DNA of 64,000 nt from Sagittula stellata E-37 (GCF_039724765.1 NZ_CP155729.1:1-64000); one strand, 5' to 3'; positions 1 to 9,216 are shown, counted from the stretch's first letter. A program made the numbers and translations. The notes: generated by a model not told the origin, from the sequence alone.

Positions 1-3000
1 CCAGTTGCGACACCCCCTGCTCCTGCATGGTGACACCGAACAGCCGGTCCATGCGGGCCATCGTCACCGCGTGGTGGGTGATGATCAGAAACCGTGTGTC
101 GGTGCGGCGGCACATCTCGTCCAGCATGTCGCAGAACCGGGTGACGTTGGCGTCGTCCAGCGGCGCGTCGACCTCGTCCAGCACGCAGATCGGCGAGGGA
201 TTGGCCAGGAACACCGCGAAGATCAGCGCCAGACAGGTCAGCGTCTGCTCGCCCCCCGACATCAGCGACAGCGTCGACAGCTTCTTGCCCGGCGGCTGGC
301 ACATGATCTCCAGCCCGGCCTCCAGCGGATCGTCCGATTCCACCATGACAAGGTTCGCCTCGCCGCCGCCGAACAGGTGCTTGAACAGCATCGAGAAATT
401 GGAGTTCACCTGCTCGAACGCGGTCAGCAGCCGCTCCCGGCCTTCCCGGTTCAGAGACGCGATGCCGGTGCGCAGGGTCTTCACCGCCTCCTCCAGATCG
501 GACTTCTCCTTCACAAGACCGTCGTGCTCCGCCTCGACCTCGCGGGCGTCCTCCTCGGCGCGCAGGTTGACGGCGCCAAGCGCATCGCGCGCGCGCTTCA
601 GCCGCGCCACCTCGATCTCGATCTTCTCCGCGTCGGGCATCTCGTCCGGATCGGTGTCCAGCATCTCCAGCAGGGCCTGCGGCGTGGTCTCCATGACCTC
701 CTCGATGCGCAGGGCTGCCGCCTGCACCCCCTCGCGCGCCGCTTCCGCCCGGGCCTCGCCCCCGGCGCGCGCCTCGCGGGCCTCGCCGGCGCGGCGCTCC
801 GCCTCGCGTTCCGCCGTCACCGCGTCGCGCAGCAGGGTCTCCGCATCGGCCAGCCGGTCCTGCGCCAGCCCGCGACGCTCCTCGGCGGCGGCGATTCCCT
901 CGGACAGCTCCTCGCGCTGGACAGACAGCGCCTCGGGAACCTCCGCCGCGTCAAACAGATCCTGCTCGGTCTCGTCGCGCCGCTCCGCCAGTTCGCGGGC
1001 GCGCACCGTGGCCGTCTCCAGCCGATGCCGCCAGCCCGACAGCTCCTGCGCCACCCGCTGCGCGCGCCCCTTGCGGGCCTCGCCCTCGCGGCGCAGCTCG
1101 TCCGCGGCGGACCGGCGGGCCATCATCGTCATCCGCGCGGCCTCCACCGTCATCTTGACGTCCTCGGCCTGCCCGCGCACTTCGTCGAGATCGTCGAGCC
1201 CCTCCAGCGCGCGCTCCGCCTCCTTCAGTTGCGCCCGAGCCGCGCCCGCCTCGTCCTCGAAGCGCTTCACCGACAACGCTGCGCTCTCCAGCTTGCCCTC
1301 CGCCATGTCGCGCTCGGCCTCGGCGCGGGACAGGGCGCGGGTCGCCTCCGTCACCTGCTGGTCGGCCTCGCGCCGGGCCACGCGGGCTTCCTTGTCGGCA
1401 CGGGTCAGCTCCGCCAGCCGCGCCACCAGCGCGTCATGCGCCGCACGGCAGCCGTCGAGGTGGGCCGAGGCCTCCGCCATCTCCTGCTTCAGGGCTTCCA
1501 GCCGGTTCAACTGCTCCAGCCGCAGCGCCGCGGCCGAAGGCTGATCCTCCGCCCAGGCCCGGTAGCCGTCCCAGCGCCAGAGGTCGCCCTCGACCGACAC
1601 CAGCCGCTGGCCCGGCTTCAACAACTGCTGCAACCGCGCACCGTCCTCGGCCTCCACCAGCCCGATCTGCGACAACCGCCGCTCCAGCACATCGGGCACA
1701 GACACGTGCTGCGCCAGAGAGGTCACGCCGTCGGGCAGGGGCTGCGTCATGTCGTAGGCCGGCAACACCAGCCAGCCCGACGGCCCGTCCTCGCCCACTT
1801 CCGGCGCGCGCAGGTCGTCGGCCAAAGCCGCGCCCAAAGCCTTCTCGAAGCCCTGCTCCACCTGCAACCGGTCGAGAATCTGACCGCCCTCCGCCGTGTC
1901 CCGCTCCAGCAGGCGCGCCAGCGCCGTCACCTCGGCACGCAGCGCGTTCATCACGCCCTCCGCTTCAGAACGTTCGCCCCGCGCCTCCGCCTCGCGCGAC
2001 TGGCACTCCGCCCGCGCGGCTTCGGAATCCGTCAGCAGAGTCTCCGCCCGCTCGGCCATGGCGGTCGCGTCCATCTGGCGGCCGCGCGCATTCTCTGCCG
2101 CCTCCCGCGCCGTGGTCAGCCGTGCCTTGGCCTCCGCGACGGAGGCATGGGCCTTTTCCGCCTCCGCATCGCCGCGCGCCACGGTGCGCTGGCAATCGGC
2201 GAGATAGCGCTGCGCCGACTGGTGCCGCGCCGCCAGACGGGCCACGTCCTCCGTCATCTGCGACAGGTCCGCCTCCCGCGCCTGAAGCACGTCCGAGGCC
2301 TCATGCGCCGCCGCCTGCGCCTCCGACAGCTTGTCGTCGTGGCCCTCTCCGGCCTTCTCCAGTTCGCGCGCTTCCCACTCCAGCCGGTCGATGGTCTCGC
2401 CGGCATCGCGGTTCAGGGTCTCCTCGCGGGCCATGTCCTGGTCGAGCTGGGCAATCCGTTTCTTCAGCGTCTCGATCCGGTCCGCCGCCTGCCGCTCCTG
2501 GTCGGACAGCGAATCGCGCTGGACCATCAACCGCTGCAGGATGGCCGAAGCGATGGCGTCTTCCTCGCGCAGCGGCGGCAGGGCCTCTTCGGCGGTGCTG
2601 CGCCGGGCCTCCGCTTCGCGGGCCTCGCGCTCTGCCGCAAAGGCCGCGGCGACCATCGCGCGCAACGCTTCTTCCGCCTGCGCACGGGTCAGGTCGGCCT
2701 CTTTCCAGCGGCGATACAGCAGCATCCCCTCGGTCTGGCGCAGTTCCTCGCCGATGGCGCGATACCGCGCCGCCTGCTTGGCCTGTCGCGCCAGTTGCGC
2801 CAGTTGCGCGGCCAGTTGCTCCACCACGTCGTCGACGCGCAGCAGGTTGGCCTCCGTGTTCTTCAGCTTCAGCTCCGCCTCGTGGCGCCGCTGATAGAGG
2901 CCGCCGATCCCCGCCGCGTCTTCCAGCACCTTCCGCCGGTTCGCCGGTCGCGCGTTGATCAGTTCCGAGATCTGTCCCTGCCGGACCAGCGCCGGAGAAG

Positions 3001-3415
3001 TCGCGCCCGTGGCCGCATCGGCGAACAGCATCTGCACGTCGCGCGCCCGTGTGTCCTTGCCGTTCACCTTGTAGGCCGATCCGACATCGCGTGTGATCCG
3101 CCGCACCACCTCAAGCTGGTCGGTGTCGTTGAACCCGGCCGGGGCCAGCCGGTCGCCGTTGTCGATGGTCAGCGCCACCTCGGCAAAGTTCCGGGCCGGA
3201 CGCGACGAGGCGCCGGCGAAGATCACGTCCTCCATGCCGCCGCCGCGCATCGCCTTGGCGCGGGTCTCGCCCATCACCCAGCGCAGCGCTTCCAAGAGGT
3301 TCGACTTGCCACAGCCGTTCGGCCCCACGACCCCCGTCAGCCCGGACGAAATGATGAGGTCGGTCGAATCGACGAAGCTCTTGAAGCCGGTGAGGCGCAG
3401 ACGGGAAAAGTGCAC
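1..3415 (-). CDS. smc: Chromosome segregation ATPase SMC (C-terminus cut by window edge)
   Basis: This encodes the SMC ATPase, which forms the condensin-like SMC-ScpAB complex that organises and separates chromosomes. The reverse-strand translation starts at GTG with MHFSRLRLTGFKSF. A Walker A (GPNGCGKSN) lies about 30 residues in, and an N-terminal lobe with RQGQISELI follows. Long Ala/Glu/Arg-rich coiled coils flank a hinge region. The C-terminal lobe carries the ABC signature (LSLMSGGEQTL) and Walker B (CVLDEVDAPLDD). About 1138 codons are present; the family is usually near 1150 residues, so only the last dozen or so codons should be missing. The start is fixed by AGGAGG eight bases upstream of the GTG. 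Long open frames on the plus strand here are antisense shadows. The identity is very secure. Confidence 0.97.
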   Translation of the reverse strand, partial: MHFSRLRLTGFKSFVDSTDLIISSGLTGVVGPNGCGKSNLLEALRWVMGETRAKAMRGGGMEDVIFAGASSRPARNFAEVALTIDNGDRLAPAGFNDTDQLEVVRRITRDVGSAYKVNGKDTRARDVQMLFADAATGATSPALVRQGQISELINARPANRRKVLEDAAGIGGLYQRRHEAELKLKNTEANLLRVDDVVEQLAAQLAQLARQAKQAARYRAIGEELRQTEGMLLYRRWKEADLTRAQAEEALRAMVAAAFAAEREAREAEARRSTAEEALPPLREEDAIASAILQRLMVQRDSLSDQERQAADRIETLKKRIAQLDQDMAREETLNRDAGETIDRLEWEARELEKAGEGHDDKLSEAQAAAHEASDVLQAREADLSQMTEDVARLAARHQSAQRYLADCQRTVARGDAEAEKAHASVAEAKARLTTAREAAENARGRQMDATAMAERAETLLTDSEAARAECQSREAEARGERSEAEGVMNALRAEVTALARLLERDTAEGGQILDRLQVEQGFEKALGAALADDLRAPEVGEDGPSGWLVLPAYDMTQPLPDGVTSLAQHVSVPDVLERRLSQIGLVEAEDGARLQQLLKPGQRLVSVEGDLWRWDGYRAWAEDQPSAAALRLEQLNRLEALKQEMAEASAHLDGCRAAHDALVARLAELTRADKEARVARREADQQVTEATRALSRAEAERDMAEGKLESAALSVKRFEDEAGAARAQLKEAERALEGLDDLDEVRGQAEDVKMTVEAARMTMMARRSAADELRREGEARKGRAQRVAQELSGWRHRLETATVRARELAERRDETEQDLFDAAEVPEALSVQREELSEGIAAAEERRGLAQDRLADAETLLRDAVTAEREAERRAGEAREARAGGEARAEAAREGVQAAALRIEEVMETTPQALLEMLDTDPDEMPDAEKIEIEVARLKRARDALGAVNLRAEEDAREVEAEHDGLVKEKSDLEEAVKTLRTGIASLNREGRERLLTAFEQVNSNFSMLFKHLFGGGEANLVMVESDDPLEAGLEIMCQPPGKKLSTLSLMSGGEQTLTCLALIFAVFLANPSPICVLDEVDAPLDDANVTRFCDMLDEMCRRTDTRFLIITHHAVTMARMDRLFGVTMQEQGVSQL

Positions 3416-3529
3416 GGGCAGGTCCTCCTGAGGCGTGCAGTCTGCCTTTCCCGGCCCCCGAGAGTCAATCTGGAGGCGCCCGATATGGCAGGGCTGCGCT
3501 CAACTTTCCACAAGATATGGGAGGTTACC

Positions 3530-3919
3530 TCAGGTCTTGTGGCAGTCCATTTCAAAGCTGTGACCTGCGCCCGCGAACAGCTCGCAATACATGGTGTGGC
3601 GGCGTTTCGGCATCTTCGGCGGCGTGCGTCCGGCGCAGTCCATTCCGATGACCATCATCGCCGGATCGCCCATCACCCATGCCGCCCGACATCCGGTCCA
3701 CCGCTGCGCGGCGATGCCCGCCTTGGGCGCAACCGACCTGAAACGGGGGAGAACCTCGGGGTTGGTGCGAATCGCTTCCACCAGATCGCCGCGCCGCCTG
3801 AGCGTAAATCTCGCGCCATCCTGTTCCCGGATCACCTTCTCTGCCCCGGAGAAACCCGGCCCCGCCGCGTCGCACGCCGCGAGGCCGAGGATGAGAGAAA
3901 CCAAGGGAAACAACCTCAT
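3530..3919 (-). CDS. Small cysteine-containing lipoprotein of unknown function
   Basis: This is a hypothetical protein of about 129 residues. The best start is the ATG at 3919, which gives MRLFPLVSLILGLAAC, a lipoprotein signal with a lipobox (LAAC) and lipidated Cys16. An AAGGAAGG stretch lies upstream. The frame stays open about 20 codons further upstream, but those residues would precede the signal peptide. The mature part has four more cysteines, in the contexts TGCRAAW, GMDCAG, MYCELF and MDCHKT, which would suit disulfides in the periplasm. I do not recognise the family. It is divergent from the membrane-protein gene at 4055, and the 135-base region between them holds two ATTC-N8-GAAT sites, so it could share sulfur-responsive control; that is inference. 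Confidence 0.7.
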   Translation of the reverse strand: MRLFPLVSLILGLAACDAAGPGFSGAEKVIREQDGARFTLRRRGDLVEAIRTNPEVLPRFRSVAPKAGIAAQRWTGCRAAWVMGDPAMMVIGMDCAGRTPPKMPKRRHTMYCELFAGAGHSFEMDCHKT

Positions 3920-3985
3920 GGTTACAGTATCGCTCACCTTCCTTACCGCAGGGTTAAGACGCACCGTCAAACAACGCATTCTCTA

Positions 3986-4031
3986 TTTACATTCCGGTTT
4001 ACGAATGTATATTACATTCCAAATATTGAAT
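3986..4031 (+). promoter_or_regulatory. Promoter with two tandem SqrR/BigR-type operators
   Basis: Two ATTC-N8-GAAT sites lie at 3991-4006 and 4016-4031, spaced 25 bases. A fitting promoter is TTTACA (3986-3991), a 16-base spacer, and TATATT (4008-4013). The first operator begins on the last base of the -35 and ends one base before the -10, exactly as in the promoters at 32646 and 34466. A GAATGT-N5-ACATTC inverted repeat (4003-4019) links the two sites. ATTC-N8-GAAT is the consensus I recall for the sulfide-responsive repressor SqrR; the match is seen and the function is inferred. Confidence 0.65.
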
Positions 4032-4054
4032 TCGTTTCAACCACGGAGGCCGTC

Positions 4055-5263
4055 ATGGCACAGACCCATCGCCCAGCCGACAGCTACTCGCCCGTCTACT
4101 TCCTCGCGTCGCTTGGCGCGGGCGGGATCGCTGTCACCTTCTTCATGTTCCTGATGTTCTGGGTGCCCCACAAGGGCCAGCCCGTCCCGATCTTCGAGGA
4201 CATCATGGCCGCATGGTCCACCGGCAGCCCGTGGATGCAGACCGGGATCGCCGTGGCGCTGGCCGGGATCGCGCTGTTCGCGGTCCTCAACATCCGTTCG
4301 CTGATCTGGAACCTCTCCGCCTACAGCGCCTTCAAGCGCACCGAAGCGTTCACGAAGCTCAGGGCATCGAACGCCGAAACCACCCTGCTTGCCATGCCCC
4401 TCGCACTGGCGATGACGGTGAACGTCGGCTTCATCCTGGGCCTCGTCTTCGTGCCCGGACTCTGGGGCGTGGTGGAATACCTCTTCCCGCTCGCCATGAT
4501 CGCCTTCGGTCTGATCGCCGTCATCGCTTTCCGGCTGATCGGTGACTTCCTCGGCCGCGTGCTGTCGCAGGGCGGCGTGTTCGACGTCACCGCGCACAAT
4601 TCCTTTGCGCAGCTTACCCCGGCCTTTGCGCTCGCCATGATCGCCGTGGGCTTCTCTGCCCCCGCCGCGATGAGCACGAACGCCCTGACCGTCGGCACGG
4701 CGCTGGTGATCTCCACCGTGCTCGGGACCATCGCGATCCTCTACACGGTGCTGGCCGCCACGACTGCCTTCGCCTCCATGCTGCAACATGGCACCGCGCG
4801 CGAAGCCGGGCCGACGCTGATGATCGTCGTGCCCATCGTCACCGTGCTGGGCATCATGTTCGTCCGTCAGGATCACGGTCTGCACACCACCTTCGAAGGT
4901 CACACCACCGCCGGTGAAACCATGGTCTTCCTCGCCCGGCTGCTCGCCATCCAGGTGGCCTTCCTCGGCCTCGGCGCGGTTGTACTGAGGGCGCAGGGCT
5001 ACTTCTCCGACTTCGTCATGGGACCGAAGACGTCGCCCGGGTCCTACGCGCTGGTCTGCCCCTTCGTGGCCTTCTCGGTCCTGCTGCACTTCTTCATCAA
5101 CAAGGGGCTGGTCGCGGCGCACGTGATCGACAAGTTCGGCGCCGGGTACTGGAGCCTGACGGCCATCGCCATCGCCTTCCAGATGGTCGCAATCGCGCTG
5201 GTCTTCCGACTGAACCGGCAGCACTTCACCCGGACGCAGATCGCCGCCGTCCCGGCCGAGTGA
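4055..5263 (+). CDS. Multi-pass membrane protein with a single cysteine (TsoY/TDT-like), putative sulfur-stress gene
   Basis: A 402-residue integral membrane protein with roughly ten hydrophobic segments. It starts at ATG 4055, five bases after GGAGG; the open frame continues upstream only as antisense of smc. The N-terminus reads YSPVYFLASLGAGG, then FFMFLMFWVPH. The only cysteine is Cys335, in the motif SYALVCPFVAF near the end of a helix. From memory it resembles the family annotated 'TsoY family (seleno)protein', where the equivalent residue can be selenocysteine, and more loosely the TehA/SLAC1 (TDT) anion-channel fold that includes sulfite exporters; both assignments need a search. Upstream lie two SqrR-type operators, so a role in sulfide, persulfide or sulfite handling is inferred. 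The gene is monocistronic and ends at a strong terminator. Confidence 0.8.
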   Translation: MAQTHRPADSYSPVYFLASLGAGGIAVTFFMFLMFWVPHKGQPVPIFEDIMAAWSTGSPWMQTGIAVALAGIALFAVLNIRSLIWNLSAYSAFKRTEAFTKLRASNAETTLLAMPLALAMTVNVGFILGLVFVPGLWGVVEYLFPLAMIAFGLIAVIAFRLIGDFLGRVLSQGGVFDVTAHNSFAQLTPAFALAMIAVGFSAPAAMSTNALTVGTALVISTVLGTIAILYTVLAATTAFASMLQHGTAREAGPTLMIVVPIVTVLGIMFVRQDHGLHTTFEGHTTAGETMVFLARLLAIQVAFLGLGAVVLRAQGYFSDFVMGPKTSPGSYALVCPFVAFSVLLHFFINKGLVAAHVIDKFGAGYWSLTAIAIAFQMVAIALVFRLNRQHFTRTQIAAVPAE

Positions 5264-5284
5264 CCCACCCGCCAGAAACAAAGA

Positions 5285-5309
5285 AGCCGGGGCCATGCGC
5301 CCCGGCTTT
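5285..5309. terminator. Bidirectional rho-independent terminator
   Basis: A perfect 9-base stem (5285-5293 with 5299-5307, AGCCGGGGC) has a 5-base loop. It is preceded by AAAG and followed by TTT, so it can serve both the plus-strand membrane-protein gene and the converging minus-strand mipZ. Confidence 0.85.
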
Positions 5310-5335
5310 GCCGTCCATGCCCGAAACACCCGGCC

Positions 5336-6145
5336 TTAGAACGTGACTTCGACCCCCGGCAACTTCAGCGCCTTGATCAGCTCGCGCAGTTCCTGCCGCG
5401 CCGCCACGTTCGAGATGTTGAGCTGCTTGACCCCCACATCTTTCAGATCCAGCAGCGTCAGCCCGCGCGGGAAGAGTTCGCGGAACACCACCCGCTCGGA
5501 AAAGCCCGGCGCCACGCGGAAGCCGATGCGCTTCGACAGCCGTTCCAGCGCGCGCTCGATCTTCATCTTGTTGACCATCTGCTGCGCGCCCAGACGGTTG
5601 CGCAGCACCACCCAGTCGATCGGCGGCAGACCGGCCTGCGCGCGGACCTGCCGCGCCGACCAGACCATCTCCGAATAGACCGACGGGCCAAGGATCTTGT
5701 CCCCGTCCGCGTCGATCCGCGCCAGCAGGTCGAAGTCGATGAAGCTGTCGTTGAGCGGCGTGACAAGCGTATCCGCCAGCGAATGCGCCACCTGTGCCAG
5801 ACGGGTGTGCGACCCGGGGCAGTCGATGACGATGAAGTCGCAGGACGCATCCAGCCCGGCCACTGCCTCGCTCAGCTTCTCCTCGTTCGCCGTCTCGTTG
5901 ACGTTCAGCCCGTCCTTGTCCGCATCGGGCAGTTGCGTGTGCCCGGGGGACGGCAGCGTGAGGTCCGACTTCTGCAGAAAGGCCGTCCGGTTGTCGAGGT
6001 AGCGGCCCAGACTGCGCTGCCGCAGGTCGAGGTCCAGCGTTTCGACCCGATGGCCAAGACGCGCCAGCGCCGTCGCCAGATGCATCGAGACGGTGGATTT
6101 CCCCGCACCGCCCTTTTCGTTCCCGACCACGATGATGTGTGCCAC
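5336..6145 (-). CDS. mipZ: Division-plane positioning ATPase MipZ
   Basis: A 269-residue ParA/MinD-class ATPase. In alphaproteobacteria MipZ forms a gradient from the ParB-bound origins and keeps FtsZ away from the poles. The N-terminus carries the deviant Walker A, KGGAGKST (residues 11-18), preceded by the strand HIIVVGNE. A Walker B-like strand (FIVIDCPGS) and the switch segment LVTPLNDSFIDFD follow, and the length fits MipZ. The start is GTG at 6145, giving MAHIIVVGN, with AGGGG upstream. It stands alone between the F0 operon and a bidirectional terminator. Other ParA-like proteins are the only alternative; the VGNEKGGAGKST start and the C-terminal half favour MipZ. Confidence 0.93.
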   Translation of the reverse strand: MAHIIVVGNEKGGAGKSTVSMHLATALARLGHRVETLDLDLRQRSLGRYLDNRTAFLQKSDLTLPSPGHTQLPDADKDGLNVNETANEEKLSEAVAGLDASCDFIVIDCPGSHTRLAQVAHSLADTLVTPLNDSFIDFDLLARIDADGDKILGPSVYSEMVWSARQVRAQAGLPPIDWVVLRNRLGAQQMVNKMKIERALERLSKRIGFRVAPGFSERVVFRELFPRGLTLLDLKDVGVKQLNISNVAARQELRELIKALKLPGVEVTF

Positions 6146-6300
6146 GCCCGAACCCCTAAGATCTTACCACATGTTTGCCTGTGGCTTGGTTGCCCCAACA
6201 GTATCTTGTAGCGACCGTCAAGGAAAGATGAACCCATGCACGGCGACCGTCGGCCGCGGCGCACAGGTCACATGGCGGGGTCCACTGTCGGCCCCACGAA

Positions 6301-6332
6301 CGGAAAGACCCGGCACCACACAGGGCCGGGTC
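6301..6332 (-). terminator. Terminator of the F0 ATP synthase operon
   Basis: An 8-base GACCCGGC/GCCGGGTC stem (6307-6314 with 6325-6332) is followed, in the minus direction, by TTT. It lies 24 bases after the atpF stop codon. Confidence 0.6.
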
Positions 6333-6355
6333 CTTGCCATAAACCTTGCAACGGC

Positions 6356-6913
6356 TCAGTGCAGCTTTGCACCGACCTCCGAGATGGAGGCGTCGATCAT
6401 CTGGCCGGCCTTGGCCGCGTCCATCTGCTCTGCCACCACTTCGCGCGCTGCCGCGATGGCCACAGTGGCCGCCGTGTCGCGCACTTCCTTCACCGCCGCG
6501 GCCTCAGCCGATGCGATCTGCGATTCGGCAGCAGCGAGGCGCCGCTTGATCGACTCGGCGAGCTTGGCTTTCGCTTCCTCGGCGGCCAGTTCGGCCTCCT
6601 GGCGGGCGTGGGCCACGATCCGGTCGGCCTGGTCCTGAACGTCGCGCTGCTTGCGCTCGTAGCTGGCCAGAAGGGTCTGCGCTTCCTCGCGGATGCGGCG
6701 CGCCTCGTCCAGCTCGGACTGGATGTCCTCTGCCCGCTTGTCCAGCAACTTGCCCAGCATGGCGGGCACGTTGAAGTACACCAGCACCACGAGGAACAGC
6801 AGGAACGCGATCAGCACAATGAAGTTCGTGTTGTGCAGCGAGAAGAACGGACCCGTTGCGGCATGCGCCGGGGCCGCAGCCAGCAGGGCGAGGGGAAGAA
6901 CGATCTTTTTCAT
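6356..6913 (-). CDS. atpF: F0F1 ATP synthase subunit b
   Basis: A 185-residue peripheral-stalk subunit b, which holds the F1 head against rotation. A signal-like N-terminus (MKKIVLPLALLAAAPAHA) is followed by one membrane helix (about residues 29-50, NFIVLIAFLLFLVVLVYF). The rest is a long charged helix rich in Ala, Glu, Lys and Arg. It is the last gene of the F0 cluster, five bases after the b' gene. Paired b and b' subunits are typical of phototrophs and alphaproteobacteria. The F1 genes (atpHAGDC) are not in this window and are normally a separate operon in this group. Confidence 0.95.
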   Translation of the reverse strand: MKKIVLPLALLAAAPAHAATGPFFSLHNTNFIVLIAFLLFLVVLVYFNVPAMLGKLLDKRAEDIQSELDEARRIREEAQTLLASYERKQRDVQDQADRIVAHARQEAELAAEEAKAKLAESIKRRLAAAESQIASAEAAAVKEVRDTAATVAIAAAREVVAEQMDAAKAGQMIDASISEVGAKLH

Positions 6914-6918
6914 GTCCC

Positions 6919-7470
6919 TTACCCTTTCAGCTGGTTGTCGACGGCTGCCGAGATGCGGCCTTCGTCGGCGGACATGCCAAGCGCCGCCACGATGGCCTGC
7001 GCAGTGTCCTTTGCGACGACCTCGACGTGCTGCATTGCGCTGGCGCGGATTTCGGCAATCGCCTTCTCCGACTCTGCACCCTTCGCGGCGATATCCGCGT
7101 CGGCTTTCGCAATGGCGTCGTCAAGTTCGCCCTTGATGTCGTCGCGCGTCTTCTGCGCGATGGCCTGGGCCTCCGCCCGGGCATCCGCCAGCGCCTTCTC
7201 GTAGGCCTTCTCGGCCTCCTCGGCCTTGGACTTCAGGTCCTCGGCAGCGGCGATGTCGTTGGTAATCGTGCCCTGGCGTTCGGCCAGGACGGACGCGATC
7301 CGCGGCAGGGCGACACGCGCCAGGATGAAATAGATCACCACCAGCGTGATGATGAGCCAGAAGACCTGGTTGCCGATCCACTCGCCGCACAGCTGCGGCA
7401 TGCCGATCGCGCTGCCGTGCGCGTCGACGCAGACGCCCGCAAGCTCTTCCGTGATGGGTTCTGTCGCCAT
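6919..7470 (-). CDS. atpF': F0F1 ATP synthase subunit b' (second stalk subunit)
   Basis: A 183-residue b-type subunit, distinct from the adjacent b. It has about 30 residues before a membrane helix ([21 protein letters not shown]), then the conserved [16 protein letters not shown] region and a long Ala/Glu/Lys coiled coil. It would form a heterodimeric stalk with the product of the next gene. It sits between atpE and atpF, the usual Rhodobacterales order. The start is ATG at 7470. The only uncertainty is the b versus b' naming, which rests on gene order and the longer N-terminus. Confidence 0.94.
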   Translation of the reverse strand: MATEPITEELAGVCVDAHGSAIGMPQLCGEWIGNQVFWLIITLVVIYFILARVALPRIASVLAERQGTITNDIAAAEDLKSKAEEAEKAYEKALADARAEAQAIAQKTRDDIKGELDDAIAKADADIAAKGAESEKAIAEIRASAMQHVEVVAKDTAQAIVAALGMSADEGRISAAVDNQLKG

Positions 7471-7557
7471 GTCGTTCTCCGTCGGAACTTGTCTCTACAT
7501 CGGGCGGTCCGTCAAACGGCGAACCGCCCGCGCGTAAGGATCGTTAAGTTCCGTGGA

Positions 7558-7779
7558 TCAGACGGCGAACATCAGCAGCAGCGAAACGAGGAAGGCGAAG
7601 ATGCCCAGCGCTTCCGCGAATGCGATGCCGATGAACAGGGTGGCGGTCTGCGAAGCAGCTGCCGACGGGTTGCGCAGGGCGCCTGCCAGGAAGTTGCCTG
7701 CCACGTTGCCCACACCGATTGCGGCTGCGCCGGAACCGATAGCTGCGAGACCTGCGCCGATGAACTGAAGACCTTCCAT
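7558..7779 (-). CDS. atpE: F0F1 ATP synthase subunit c
   Basis: A 73-residue proteolipid that forms the rotating ring. It has two hydrophobic helices joined by the polar loop ALRNPSA. The ion-carrying carboxylate is Glu56 in [11 protein letters not shown]. The N-terminal glycine-rich helix ([18 protein letters not shown]) is typical. No Na+-binding pattern stands out, so proton coupling is expected. Length and composition are canonical. Confidence 0.97.
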   Translation of the reverse strand: MEGLQFIGAGLAAIGSGAAAIGVGNVAGNFLAGALRNPSAAASQTATLFIGIAFAEALGIFAFLVSLLLMFAV

Positions 7780-7849
7780 GTCCTATCTCCTTACGATTGG
7801 AAGTTGTATGTTCGGGTGTGTCGGGGGCGGGCGCCGGGGCGCCCAGCCG

Positions 7850-8641
7850 TCAGTGATGCGGATGCAGCGCGTCCTTGAGGTAAACGCACGTCAGGATCGT
7901 GAAGACGTAGGCCTGGATGAAGGCCACGAGGATCTCGAGACCGTACATCGCGGTGATCGCGAGGACCGAGATCGGCGAGACGGCGGCAATCGCCGCGAAG
8001 CCCGCGAAGACCTTGATCACGGCGTGGCCGGCCATCAGGTTGCCTGCAAGACGAATGGAGTGGCTGACCGGGCGCACGAAGTACGAGATCAGCTCGATCA
8101 GTGCCAGAACCGGGCGCAGCGCCAGCGGCGCGGCCGAAACCCAGAACAGCGACAGGAAGCCCACGCCGTTCTTCAGGAAGCCGAGGATCGTCACGGTCAG
8201 GAACACCGCCAGCGCCAGAACCACTGTCACGGCGAAGTGCGACGTGGTGGTGAACGACATCGGGATCAGCCCGAGGAAGTTGGCGAAGACGATGAACAGG
8301 AACAGCGTCATGATGTAGGGGAAGTACTTCAGGCCGTCCTTGCCGGTCACGTCCTCGACCATCTTGTAGACGAAGCCGTAGGCCAGTTCGGCAACCGACT
8401 GCGAGCGCGACGGAACGATGGCCCGGCGCGAGGTGCCCACGACCATCAGCAGAACGATGGCGACGATGGACAGGAACAGCCACAGCGTCACGTTGGTGAT
8501 GGTGAACATGCCGACATCGCCATGGCCGAACAGCGGCTTCACGATGAACTGGTCCATCGGGTGGAAGACGAGGCTGCTGCCTTCGGCTGCGCCGTGAGCG
8601 GCCTCGGCTGCGTGTTCTGCACCATGCGTTTCAGCTGCCAT
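7850..8641 (-). CDS. atpB: F0F1 ATP synthase subunit a
   Basis: The membrane stator subunit that forms the proton half-channels next to the c ring. The preferred start is ATG 8641 ([10 protein letters not shown]), with GAGGGG seven bases upstream; this overlaps the end of atpI by 11 bases, suggesting translational coupling. An in-frame ATG seven codons further upstream is less likely. Several membrane helices follow. The essential arginine lies in [16 protein letters not shown], and a C-terminal helix pair contains [17 protein letters not shown]. The length of 263 residues suits the family. Confidence 0.95.
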   Translation of the reverse strand: MAAETHGAEHAAEAAHGAAEGSSLVFHPMDQFIVKPLFGHGDVGMFTITNVTLWLFLSIVAIVLLMVVGTSRRAIVPSRSQSVAELAYGFVYKMVEDVTGKDGLKYFPYIMTLFLFIVFANFLGLIPMSFTTTSHFAVTVVLALAVFLTVTILGFLKNGVGFLSLFWVSAAPLALRPVLALIELISYFVRPVSHSIRLAGNLMAGHAVIKVFAGFAAIAAVSPISVLAITAMYGLEILVAFIQAYVFTILTCVYLKDALHPHH

Positions 8642-9023
8642 CTCTGTTCCCCTCGTTCGCACCCGACCGGGCGCCCTTGTCTGCTTCGGGCGCGTCCGCC
8701 CCGTTATGTCCCGGCGTGACCGCCATCTGCGTTGCCTGCACCTCGGCCGCCGTCCTCAGCATCACCTTGATGCCCGCGACGATGCCCAGGAGGGCGAAGA
8801 TGACCATCAGGAAGGGCTTGGTGCCCAGCACCACATCCAACCCGTAGCCAATGCCGAACCCGATCCCGAGCCCGGCCACCATTTCCGTCACCATCCGCCA
8901 GGCGATGTTGGCCTGACTGTAGTGCTCTTCCTGATGGGCCTTCACCGTCTTGTTCGCCGTCTTGTAGGCAGCGATACGGGCTTCCAGCTCCTGCATCTTC
9001 TGCTTGTTGTCGGGCGCGCTCAT
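8631..9023 (-). CDS. atpI: ATP synthase assembly/Mg2+ protein AtpI
   Basis: A 130-residue AtpI-type protein, first gene of the F0 operon. A charged N-terminal segment is followed by two membrane helices, about residues 46-65 ([18 protein letters not shown]) and 72-90 ([19 protein letters not shown]), and a polar tail of about 30 residues. AtpI proteins help c-ring assembly; this general role comes from the family. The gene overlaps atpB by 11 bases. No other gene lies upstream until the LysR stop codon at 9268, so the operon promoter should be in 9024-9267. Confidence 0.9.
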   Translation of the reverse strand: MSAPDNKQKMQELEARIAAYKTANKTVKAHQEEHYSQANIAWRMVTEMVAGLGIGFGIGYGLDVVLGTKPFLMVIFALLGIVAGIKVMLRTAAEVQATQMAVTPGHNGADAPEADKGARSGANEGNRDGS

Positions 9024-9148
9024 GAGCGTATCGGCTCCATCGGAGTTCCGGGGAGGGAATAGGCGGAAGGGGGCAGTGAGTCAATGACGGGTTAAGCCGG
9101 GTTTCCGACCACACAACACACTGATTAAAATAGAATTTTTCAAGCGAC

Positions 9149-9216
9149 CCAAAGACGCGTGCATTCGGTCGCAGGCGCCGCCGCGCCGTCTTTGGCCCCC
9201 TCGGGCATATTCAACC
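9149..9216 (-). repeat. Degenerate copy of the hairpin-plus-box intergenic repeat
   Basis: A hairpin (CCAAAGACG at 9149-9157 with CGTCTTTGG at 9187-9195) is followed on the plus strand by CCCCCTCGGGCATATTCAACC. The layout matches the better copies at 11585, 14248 and 46241, with a more divergent box. It lies about 50 bases after the LysR gene that ends at 9268, the same orientation as the other copies. Confidence 0.4.

Noticed and set aside
5..4054. Very long plus-strand open frame leading into the membrane-protein gene
   Set aside because: Up to about 3415 it is antisense to smc, and beyond that it crosses the lipoprotein gene and promoter region. Only 4055-5263 has a Shine-Dalgarno and protein-like sequence.
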